From positions 1 through 8,233 of the forward strand of contig JAFWDX010000426.1 of NCBI GenBank assembly GCA_017515945.1: a stretch of 8,233 bases of DNA, read 5' to 3'. The notes under the pieces were generated by a model, which did no database searches, was not told the origin of the DNA, and saw nothing but the letters and a program-made list of their open reading frames with translations. Shown in pieces: positions 1 through 4,825 of the stretch. Every line of letters begins with the position of its first letter. The stretch's first letter is position 1. A program made the translations under genes and the position numbers. Source of the DNA: Blautia sp. (GTDB lineage: Bacteria; Bacillota; Clostridia; Lachnospirales; Lachnospiraceae).

Positions 1-120
1 CTGAACAGTTACGCAATTTTTGACCGTTGTAATCGGACGAAAAACAAGCAAAATGGTGAAGTTATTTCTTTAAAGATCATTCGGCGCTGTCACAAAATAA
101 CTTGTACAGATTGCTTAGGA

Positions 121-202
121 TTTTCATTCGAGAGTGCAGCTCTTAAATCATGAGCATAGAGGGCTATTTGATTGATTTTTGAGCTGTGCTATCGAATGAA
201 AA
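121..202 (+). other. 82-nt long imperfect hairpin, possible structured RNA or mobile-element end
   Basis: Bases 121-142 pair with 181-202: 21 of 22 positions pair if the plus strand is folded. The exceptions to Watson-Crick pairing are one G/A mismatch (132/191) and two G-U wobbles (135/188, 136/187). The loop is itself regular: a symmetric TT/TT internal loop, six more pairs (145-150 with 173-178), a 5x5 internal loop, then ATAG/CTAT (156-159 with 164-167) closed by AGGG. On the minus strand the two wobbles become A-C mismatches, so the plus strand folds better. No U-tract follows either arm, so it is not a standard terminator. Function unknown. Confidence 0.6.
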
Positions 203-216
203 GACAAACAAGGATA

Positions 217-248
217 ATGAGTCAGGGAACCTGTCCCCGTGACTCATT
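217..248. repeat. 32-bp palindromic repeat, copy 1
   Basis: Terminal arms ATGAGTCA and TGACTCAT enclose a core with a second short stem, GGGA-ACCTG-TCCC, and a CG bulge on the 3' side. This copy has the best-paired core of the four. It lies 14 bases after the 121-202 hairpin and forms a pair with copy 2, both in the same orientation. The shape (imperfect palindrome, bulged stem, extragenic, paired) resembles REP-type sequences mobilised by REP-associated Y1 transposases; that link is inference. Confidence 0.85.
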
Positions 249-263
249 TCCGCGCAGTATATG

Positions 264-315
264 CAGAGGGTCTAAATACGTGAAAGCAAAGCATTTCACG
301 TATTTAGACCCTCTG
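264..315. repeat. Perfect 22-bp inverted repeat with 8-base loop
   Basis: Bases 264-285, beginning CAGAGGGTCTAAATACG, are exactly complementary to 294-315; the loop is GCAAAGCA. It sits between copies 1 and 2 of the palindromic repeat. Neither arm is followed by a run of T, so a terminator role is not supported. A perfect 22-bp stem in non-coding DNA implies a recent origin or selection for the fold. It may be the core of a small non-autonomous element bounded by the two palindromes, but I do not recognise it. Confidence 0.8.
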
Positions 316-345
316 TTATATGTGTCACCTGACCGGACGCCGGGA

Positions 346-377
346 ATGAGTCAAGGAACCTGTCCCCGTGACTCATT
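346..377. repeat. 32-bp palindromic repeat, copy 2
   Basis: Same unit as copy 1 with one core change (AGGA for GGGA), continuing into ATTCAG as copy 3 does. On the minus strand it starts exactly at the stop codon of the dehydrogenase: the TGA (377-379) lies inside the extended repeat consensus CTGAATGAGTCA. It could protect or end the dehydrogenase transcript, but it lacks a U-tract. Confidence 0.85.
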
Positions 378-1153
378 CAGAAGCATGTAAACGCCCCGTC
401 GATAATAAAGTCAGACCCGGTCGTAAAGCTGCTGGTGTCGCCTGCGAGGTAGACGCAGATGCTCATCAGTTCTTCCGGGGTGCCCATACGGCCGACCGGC
501 GAATAAGCGTTCCACCGCTCGATCAGCGGTTTAAGGAATTCGCTGGCAGAGATCAGCTCGGTCGCGATGTAGCCCGGGCTGATGGAGTTCACGCGCACGC
601 CGCATTTTGCCCACTCCACGGCCAGAGATTTGGTCAGCTGAATCACGCCTGCCTTTGACGCATTGTATGCGCACTGAGGCTGCGGAACATTGACGATATG
701 GGCGGACATGGACGCGGTATTGATAATGGAGCCCCCGCCATGGGCCATCATGTATTTCCCTGCGATCGTATCGGTCAAAAATACGCTGTTCAGATTGACA
801 TTGATCACCTTGAGCCACTGGGCGTATGTCATCTCACTTGCCGGCGCATTGATGCAGATCCCGGCGTTCGCATGGCAGAAATTAAGGCCGCCGAGTTCAG
901 CTACGACCTGGTCGACCATGGCCTGTACCTGTTCCTCCACTGTGACATCCGTCTGAATGGCGATCACCTTTCTGCCGGTTGCCTCTGCGAGCTCAGCCGC
1001 AGTTTTCTTTGCCTCTTCGATGTCCATGTCCACGATGGCCACATCCGCACCGGCTTCCGCGAAAGCGGTAGCCGTACGTTTCCCGATTCCCCGGGCGGCA
1101 CCGGTGACAAAGCCTGCTTTTCCGTCAAGACGCATTTTTTCTACAATACCCAT
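377..1153 (-). CDS. Short-chain dehydrogenase/reductase, sorbose-reductase or mannitol-dehydrogenase type
   Basis: 258-residue classical SDR, normal length. Visible motifs: cofactor loop TGAARGIG (17-24), NAG (96-98), structural Asn120, catalytic Ser150, Tyr163 and Lys167 (YNASK), and the PG motif at 193-194. Asp42 at the end of the second strand is the residue that usually favours NAD(H) over NADP(H). The stretch around SMSAHIVNVPQPQ before the active-site Tyr resembles fungal and bacterial sorbose reductases and mannitol/polyol dehydrogenases, so a cytosolic ketose/polyol interconversion is likely; the exact substrate is not determinable. The first ATG is chosen because AGGAGG (1161-1166) lies 7 bases upstream; the more typical SDR start MRLDGK six codons later has no such site. 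It lies 3' of the ROK repressor gene, which may control it. A weak -10-like TATGAT (1215-1220, minus) lies in its leader, without a clear -35. Its stop codon falls inside a palindromic repeat, yet the end (DGAFTCF) looks complete. Confidence 0.93.
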   Translation of the reverse strand: MGIVEKMRLDGKAGFVTGAARGIGKRTATAFAEAGADVAIVDMDIEEAKKTAAELAEATGRKVIAIQTDVTVEEQVQAMVDQVVAELGGLNFCHANAGICINAPASEMTYAQWLKVINVNLNSVFLTDTIAGKYMMAHGGGSIINTASMSAHIVNVPQPQCAYNASKAGVIQLTKSLAVEWAKCGVRVNSISPGYIATELISASEFLKPLIERWNAYSPVGRMGTPEELMSICVYLAGDTSSFTTGSDFIIDGAFTCF

Positions 1154-1260
1154 GATGAAACCTCCTGAAAAAAAATGAGTGGTAGAAACTGTTCAGTCAG
1201 TCCTTGCATCTGCTATCATACCGCAGTTTCTGTTCACGACCTGACTGAAACGGAGTATAC

Positions 1261-1292
1261 ATGAGTTAAAGAACCTGTCTCCATGACTCATT
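1261..1292. repeat. 32-bp palindromic repeat, copy 3 (diverged, pairing kept)
   Basis: Arms ATGAGTTA and TGACTCAT, core AAGA-ACCTG-TCTC. Compared with copy 1, a G-C pair in the core has become A-T by changes on both sides, and the arm change C to T leaves a T-G wobble. Pairing is therefore kept despite divergence. Same orientation as the other copies; the flank ATTCAG is shared with copy 2. It lies about 110 bp upstream of the dehydrogenase start. Confidence 0.8.
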
Positions 1293-1417
1293 CAGCCGAG
1301 CTTAGATCCCGTTCAAGGCAGGCAGAGCTGGATGATTCCCCGGTGCGATCATAGGCCAAAAAATGCGCGAAACCAGGACGCATGGCTCTCTTGGAGTGCA
1401 GGCGATGCGTCAAGGCG

Positions 1418-1449
1418 ATGAGTCAAGGAACCTGTCCCTCTGACTCATT
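1418..1449. repeat. 32-bp palindromic repeat, copy 4
   Basis: Arms ATGAGTCA and TGACTCAT as in copies 1 and 2, with CCTC in place of CCCG at the bulge. It begins 6 bases beyond the ROK stop codon (1456-1458) and pairs with copy 3, 125 bases away, in the same orientation. As with copy 2, it sits directly at the 3' end of a minus-strand gene. Confidence 0.85.
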
Positions 1450-1455
1450 TCAGGC

Positions 1456-2631
1456 TCACTCTTTGGTTGCCAGTTCCTCCAGGAACTCATCGAGGAAGAT
1501 CTGGGCGGCACCGACCGCGACGGATTCCACTGTGGAGCGGCAGGGGATCAGGTAGGTCTGGGCCTTGTCGTCAAAGGGGTTGAGTTTATCTACTCTCTCG
1601 TAGAGGTTCTCAAAGTCCTGATTGACGTAGGGGCCGACATAGCCGCCCAGCACTACTTTTATGTCTCCAAGTACGCGGACGTTGTGGACCGCGATCGCCA
1701 GATCGTCGAGATATTTGTTCCAGACTTTGACAAATTGCGCGTTGCCTTCGTCTTTTTGGCGGAAGAACTCTGCAAGGTCGCCTTCTGTATATTGATCCAG
1801 TACACCTGCGTTGCACATGCAGTCAAAGCAGCCGTAATTTCCGCAATAACAGCGCTTACGGGAACCGGGTGCGACGAGCATATGGCCGATCTCTCCTGCC
1901 CGGTTGTTGTCACCGGGGAAGATCTCTGTCCGGCCGATGATGGCGCCGCCAACACTGCTGCCAAGGCTGATGTAAAAGGCATATTTCAGGTCCGGGCTGG
2001 CGGCAGCTTCCGCGTATCCGGCCGTATAGGAATCGTGAAAAAGCCGTGTCGGATAAGAAATGTACCGGCAGATCTCTTCTTTTTTCCTGCCGGAGAACTG
2101 AAGGGTACGTCCGTAGACCACCTCCTCACCGTCCTCCGAGATCAGGCCGGGCACACTGATCCCCACTCCCAGCAGGGCTGACGGAGCAATCTCCTCTTTT
2201 TTGCAGATATCTTCTACGATTTCTCCGATCTTTTTCAGATATGTATCGTCGTTCAGATTGAAGGGGATCCGGCAGCGGATGACGCTGCCCACCGCTCCTG
2301 CCAAGTCAACGGAGACGCCTGTAATATGATGCCCTGTGAGGCTGATGCCGATCGCCACGCGGGCTTTCGCCCTGATGCTGTAAGCGGTCGCATTCCTGCC
2401 CCCGGTGTTGCGGATCTGACTGGATGTATCGATCAGATCCTCACCGGAGAGGTATTTCAGATTCTGCGTAACCGTAGGAAGGCTGATCCTCAGTCCGGAA
2501 ACGATATCCTGCTTGGATACCAGATGATTATCCTTAATAAAGTTATAAATCATGAATCGGTTCTGTAACTTGATATCTTTATTCTTCAGTTTGTATTCAG
2601 ACAAACCATTCCTGACAATCTCCGCGCCCAT
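1456..2631 (-). CDS. ROK-family transcriptional repressor (XylR/NagC type)
   Basis: 391 residues, the usual length of ROK repressors rather than ROK kinases (about 300). Residues 23-80 form a winged helix-turn-helix (recognition region near SLPTVTQNLKYLSGEDLI). The ROK fold follows: ISLGSSVGGA (221-230), GEIGH (246-250), zinc-site cysteines Cys261, Cys263, Cys268 after His250 in CYCGNYGC, and VVLGG (326-330). The ATP-phosphate motif DxGGT of sugar kinases is replaced by SLTGHH (97-102), although Asp200 sits where the catalytic base would be. It is therefore expected to bind a sugar and DNA, not to phosphorylate. The start is supported by GGAG (2640-2643) 8 bases upstream. Its target is unknown; it is divergent from nothing, and the downstream dehydrogenase gene or its own promoter are the nearest candidates. 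Confidence 0.92.
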   Translation of the reverse strand: MGAEIVRNGLSEYKLKNKDIKLQNRFMIYNFIKDNHLVSKQDIVSGLRISLPTVTQNLKYLSGEDLIDTSSQIRNTGGRNATAYSIRAKARVAIGISLTGHHITGVSVDLAGAVGSVIRCRIPFNLNDDTYLKKIGEIVEDICKKEEIAPSALLGVGISVPGLISEDGEEVVYGRTLQFSGRKKEEICRYISYPTRLFHDSYTAGYAEAAASPDLKYAFYISLGSSVGGAIIGRTEIFPGDNNRAGEIGHMLVAPGSRKRCYCGNYGCFDCMCNAGVLDQYTEGDLAEFFRQKDEGNAQFVKVWNKYLDDLAIAVHNVRVLGDIKVVLGGYVGPYVNQDFENLYERVDKLNPFDDKAQTYLIPCRSTVESVAVGAAQIFLDEFLEELATKE

Positions 2632-2719
2632 GCTTTATTCTCCGTTCTTGGTTGTTTTGCCCTGCCGTCCATACGGATAAGCAGCAACATTTGACAATTA
2701 ATTAACATACCATTAATAA

Positions 2720-2748
2720 AGAATAACATTTTTTTACGGAGAATTCAA
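2720..2748 (-). promoter_or_regulatory. Putative promoter of the ROK repressor gene
   Basis: On the minus strand TTGAAT (2743-2748) and TATTCT (2720-2725) are separated by 17 bases, each matching four of six consensus positions. Transcription would begin near 2713, leaving a leader of about 80 bases. The leader contains an AT-rich palindrome, TTAATTAA (2698-2705), a possible operator for autoregulation. Sequence match only. Confidence 0.35.
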
Positions 2749-2898
2749 GTACAGAGAGCGTAAAAGCAACTGTCTAATTCGTCAGGATGCCTGACGCTTT
2801 TGGGACAGGCAGTCAGTGCCGGAATGCCGATGGTGGAAACCATAAAGCCGTTAAGGAGACCGATCAGCGTAGCCAGACCGATGGAAAGTTTTCTTCAT
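2745..2898 (-). pseudogene. Remnant of an ABC sugar-transporter permease behind an intact start signal
   Basis: AAAGGAGG (2908-2915) stands 9 bases before an ATG (2896-2898), an excellent initiation site. The frame opened, MKKTFHRSG..., stops after 15 codons (TAA at 2851-2853). One frame over, from just after the start, an open stretch reads LSIGLATLIGLLNGFMVS then TIGIPALTA, ending at TGA 2745-2747. IGLLNGF...IPALTA closely resembles the conserved loop of RbsC-type permeases; the permeases in this window have GLLNGFFYVKLHIPS and GAINGFFYVKRKIKS there. So a start region, perhaps of a binding-protein gene (ATG AAG AAA), seems joined to an internal permease fragment with a frame shift. Family assignment rests on about 25 residues. 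An alternative is a lipoprotein signal peptide ending in the lipobox-like LTAC, broken by a 1-base indel. Confidence 0.5.
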
Positions 2899-2907
2899 GT
2901 TACATTT

Positions 2908-2915
2908 CCTCCTTT
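2908..2915 (-). promoter_or_regulatory. Strong ribosome binding site before a broken gene
   Basis: AAAGGAGG on the minus strand, nearly the full anti-16S complement, 9 bases from an ATG. It is one of the best Shine-Dalgarno sites in the window, yet leads only to a 15-codon frame. It marks where a real gene once began. Confidence 0.7.
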
Positions 2916-2937
2916 ATCTGGGTAGGTAGATTTGTCC

Positions 2938-3038
2938 GGCCTCGGGAGCGGTTTCCTCCGGCCTGCCTGCTATTTCATGCACTTTCGTGCAAAAAATACG
3001 TTTTCTGTAACTGTTCAGTCGTAAACTCCTTCACAGTT
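2938..3038 (-). promoter_or_regulatory. Structured 5' leader with three hairpins
   Basis: Between a promoter-like site and the strong ribosome binding site the minus strand can form three hairpins. The first, AACTGT/ACAGTT (3009-3038), has an 18-base loop. The second, TGCAC-GAAA-GTGCA (2978-2991), carries a GNRA tetraloop only when read on the minus strand. The third, GGCC-GGAG/CTCC-GGCC (2938-2963), has a 3-base bulge. The first begins almost exactly at the predicted transcript start. The arrangement suits a regulatory leader, but I do not recognise a known riboswitch class. Confidence 0.4.
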
Positions 3039-3045
3039 TCCCTTT

Positions 3046-3074
3046 ACTATATCCGTCTTAATTTAACCTGTTTA
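3046..3074 (-). promoter_or_regulatory. Putative promoter of the decayed transporter gene
   Basis: TAAACA (3069-3074) and TATAGT (3046-3051) on the minus strand, 17 bases apart, match four and five of six consensus bases. The predicted start near 3039 coincides with the first leader hairpin. AT-rich surroundings make chance matches likely, so the support is mainly the position. Confidence 0.4.
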
Positions 3075-3111
3075 TTCTATAGCTTTTTATATTGTCTTTT
3101 GTTAAATGTGT

Positions 3112-3225
3112 TTATTTAACGATTCCAATATTATCACCGAAATCAGCTTTTATCAACCCGTATTTTTTTACTAAATTAAGAGTATGTTTTTGTATATTTT
3201 CCACAGTTTCAAACCAGACCGGCAT
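3112..3225 (-). other. Unrecognised 37-codon reading frame
   Basis: An ATG (3223-3225) overlaps by one base the stop of the dehydrogenase remnant and opens a frame starting MPVWFETVENIQKHTLNLV and ending GDNIGIVK. The composition is protein-like (amphipathic, lysine-rich), but there is no ribosome binding site. It could be a remnant of another gene, a frameshifted continuation, or chance. No family recognised. Confidence 0.2.
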
Positions 3226-3344
3226 CAATTCATTCTGATCACAGACTTCACGATATCTGACTTATTATTCACGCTCTGGTCCATGGCGTTCTGAATGTCG
3301 TCGAACTCAAAAAAGAAATTGCAAACTGTTTTTGGTAATATTTT
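3225..3344 (-). pseudogene. C-terminal remnant of a zinc-dependent alcohol/polyol dehydrogenase (MDR family)
   Basis: The minus-strand frame ends ...FEFDDIQNAMDQSVNNK followed by SDIVKSVIRMN and TGA. An acidic-aromatic FxFDDIQ.AM helix, then NNK.DIVKSVI just before the stop, is the usual carboxyl end of zinc-dependent medium-chain dehydrogenases (sorbitol/threonine-dehydrogenase relatives). About 39 residues (from KILPK) look homologous. Upstream the frame runs into a hairpin terminator and no zinc or cofactor motif is present, so some 300 residues are missing. It fits an older sugar/polyol catabolic locus at this place. Assignment is from memory of the family. Confidence 0.5.
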
Positions 3345-3379
3345 ACAAATACAGTGAATGAAATGTTTCTTCCCGACAA

Positions 3380-3462
3380 AAAAAGGCCGCAGGCAGAACG
3401 CGAACAGGTCATGAACTCTTTTGAAGTTCAACTCCTGTTCATGTTCTGCCTGCGGCCTTTTT
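3380..3462 (-). terminator. Long hairpin terminator after the AraR-like gene
   Basis: A 20-bp perfect stem (3380-3399 with 3443-3462, GGCCGCAGGCAGAAC near the base) continues after a 2-base mismatch into 7 bp (3402-3408 with 3434-3440) and an inner 6-bp hairpin (TGAACT/AGTTCA). On the minus strand it ends in seven T (3378-3384), 38 bases beyond the regulator's stop. On the plus strand it ends in five T, so it may act in both directions. It is longer than most intrinsic terminators. Confidence 0.8.
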
Positions 3463-3499
3463 GCGGGAACGGACCCCGTCAGAAAAATCCAATGCAGCT

Positions 3500-4741
3500 T
3501 TATCGCGGGAAGACTCCCGCCACCGAATCCCTGAGCACCAGTTCGCTGTCAAACAGCCAGTTGGCGTCAAAGCCGGGATCCTCGATCATCCGCAGCATGT
3601 TCTGAGACACCTTTCTTCCCAGCTCTTCCTTTGGATGGGGGAAGGAGGTCAGGGGCACCTTGCCGACGCCGGCGAGGTAGGAATCGTCGATCCCGATCAC
3701 CGACAGGTCCTCGGGCACGCGTATCCCGCGACGCAGGGCGAGTTCGATGACCTGGTAGCCCACCTCGTCATTGTAGCAGAGCACGCCGGTGCACCCTTGG
3801 ATCCTGGAGAACAGATAATCCTCGATGACGCTGACATTGACCGTCATGGGTGTGTCCAGCCACAGGACCTGCTCGTGTCTCACCTTGAGTCCGGCCCTGA
3901 GGATCGTTTCCACGAAGCCCTGGTAACGGAGGGGGCCCTGTCTGTCGTCACCCTTAAAGATCCCCGCGAGGCGCTGATGGCCATGGTCGATGAGCACCTG
4001 GGTGGCCTTTGACGCGATCTTTACATCGTCAATGCGCACGCAGGGTGCCGGGAAGTCCCGGTAGGAGGCGTTGAAAAACAGGATCGGGATGCCTCTGTCC
4101 CGGATAGCCTGGTAATAGCCCAGATTCGGATTGGGAAGAGCGCTTTTGGCCGGCTCCACGATCATTCCGTCTATGTTGTCCTTCTCCAGGATGGATTCGA
4201 GGATGGAGCGCTCACGGTTCAGACGGTTGTCTGTAAAGGATACCTGCATGGCATAGCCGTTTTTGGCAAGTACATGTTCGATCCCTTTCAGGGTCTGTGG
4301 GAAAATATAGCTTTCATAGAAGGTGCTGACCACCGCGATGTTGTGTGTCGCGGTCCGGACACGCCGTACATTCGCCTGGCCGATTTGACCAGCTGGCGCA
4401 GAACCCGCGGGCTGCGGCAAGGGCTCCGCTGCATAGCCTGCCGACGGCACAAGCTCTGCCGCAGGACTGTCTCCCGCCTGCGGCTGGTCCGGCCTTTCCT
4501 CCGGCTCGGACGACAGGCCCGGGATCTGTGCAATATATGTCCCGCTGCCCTGTACACGGGTGACCAGGCGTGCCGATTCCAGCTCGCCGGTGGCGTGACG
4601 GATCGTCTGGCGGCTGAGGCCGAACATGCTGCTCAGCTGTGCCTCGGACGGCAGACGGTCCCCGGATCTGAAGCGTCCGCTCTCGATCCCTTTTCTCACC
4701 CACTCCATGACCTGGAGGTATTTCGCCTCCTGCGTCGGCAT
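3500..4741 (-). CDS. AraR-like GntR/LacI-type sugar-responsive repressor
   Basis: 413 residues. Residues 6-72 are a GntR winged helix (YLQVMEWVRKGIESGRF, LPSEAQLSSMFGLSRQTIR, VQGSGTYIA). Residues 133-413 are a LacI/periplasmic-binding-like sugar domain (VRIDD at 236-240, YNDEVGY 323-329, VIGIDDS 348-354). This pairing is that of AraR, the L-arabinose-released repressor of Bacillus subtilis (about 360 residues). The extra length is a roughly 60-residue linker (73-132) rich in Pro, Ala and Glu. The frame is open up to 4870, overlapping the permease gene. The ATG at 4741 is preferred because GGAGAGGAG lies 9 bases upstream and the helix begins a few residues later; the ATG at 4750 abuts that site. 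It probably represses the importer genes just upstream; the effector sugar is unknown. It is separated from them by a hairpin and may depend partly on read-through. Confidence 0.92.
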   Translation of the reverse strand: MPTQEAKYLQVMEWVRKGIESGRFRSGDRLPSEAQLSSMFGLSRQTIRHATGELESARLVTRVQGSGTYIAQIPGLSSEPEERPDQPQAGDSPAAELVPSAGYAAEPLPQPAGSAPAGQIGQANVRRVRTATHNIAVVSTFYESYIFPQTLKGIEHVLAKNGYAMQVSFTDNRLNRERSILESILEKDNIDGMIVEPAKSALPNPNLGYYQAIRDRGIPILFFNASYRDFPAPCVRIDDVKIASKATQVLIDHGHQRLAGIFKGDDRQGPLRYQGFVETILRAGLKVRHEQVLWLDTPMTVNVSVIEDYLFSRIQGCTGVLCYNDEVGYQVIELALRRGIRVPEDLSVIGIDDSYLAGVGKVPLTSFPHPKEELGRKVSQNMLRMIEDPGFDANWLFDSELVLRDSVAGVFPR

Positions 4742-4799
4742 CTGTGTCATCTCCTCTCCCGGAAGTATAATCCCTGTGTTTGTCTGCGAGTCCTTTGTT

Positions 4800-4825
4800 A
4801 AAACGAGGAAACGTCCCCTCGTTTT
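4800..4825 (-). terminator. Short hairpin at the end of the importer genes
   Basis: A perfect 9-bp stem, AAAACGAGG with CCTCGTTTT, and an 8-base loop overlaps the permease stop codon (4824-4826). The minus-strand 3' arm supplies TTTT. The short U-tract suggests a weak or partial terminator, leaving lower expression of the regulator gene 58 bp further on. Confidence 0.55.

Larger units (their letters stand above)
1..376. other. Non-coding stretch rich in hairpins, 3' of the dehydrogenase gene
   Basis: No convincing gene lies here on either strand; the only reading frame of note (172-390, plus) runs through two copies of a palindromic repeat and has no ribosome binding site. The stretch holds successive inverted repeats at 59-103, 121-202, 217-248, 264-315 and 346-377, most listed separately. 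The weakest, at 59-103, has a perfect 9-bp stem (AAGTTATTT and its complement) with a 27-base loop. The first 12 bases carry a motif, CTGAACAGTTAC, that recurs twice more in the window. I cannot tell what gene, if any, lies to the left. Confidence 0.6.
1154..1455. other. Intergenic stretch between ROK and dehydrogenase genes
   Basis: No gene seen. It holds the dehydrogenase ribosome binding site (1161-1166), an 8-bp perfect inverted repeat (AGAAACTG 1185-1192, CAGTTTCT 1224-1231) around a -10-like TATGAT on the minus strand, and palindrome copies 3 and 4. The 125 bases between those copies hold only a weak 5-bp hairpin (ATGCG/CGCAT). The inverted repeat could be an operator for the dehydrogenase; this is inference. 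Confidence 0.5.

Noticed and set aside
217..377. Possible CRISPR-like array from the spaced repeats
   Set aside because: Only two units per cluster, about 100-125 bases apart, with spacers of unlike size and hairpin content; no cas genes.
172..390. Plus-strand 72-codon frame with an internal repeat (MSQGTCPRDSF twice)
   Set aside because: The repeated peptide is only the translation of palindrome copies 1 and 2; no ribosome binding site, and it crosses a 22-bp hairpin.
2691..2719. Plus-strand TTGACA followed 17 bases later by TAATAA, a possible promoter
   Set aside because: The -10 element matches only three of six positions and no plus-strand gene follows.
2787..3119. Plus-strand 110-codon frame
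   Set aside because: Antisense to the permease remnant and its leader; no family, no ribosome binding site, and the end is AT-rich low-complexity-like sequence.
4764..4769. TATACT on the minus strand as a promoter for the AraR-like gene
   Set aside because: No -35 partner at a suitable distance, and the transcript would start within the ribosome binding site.
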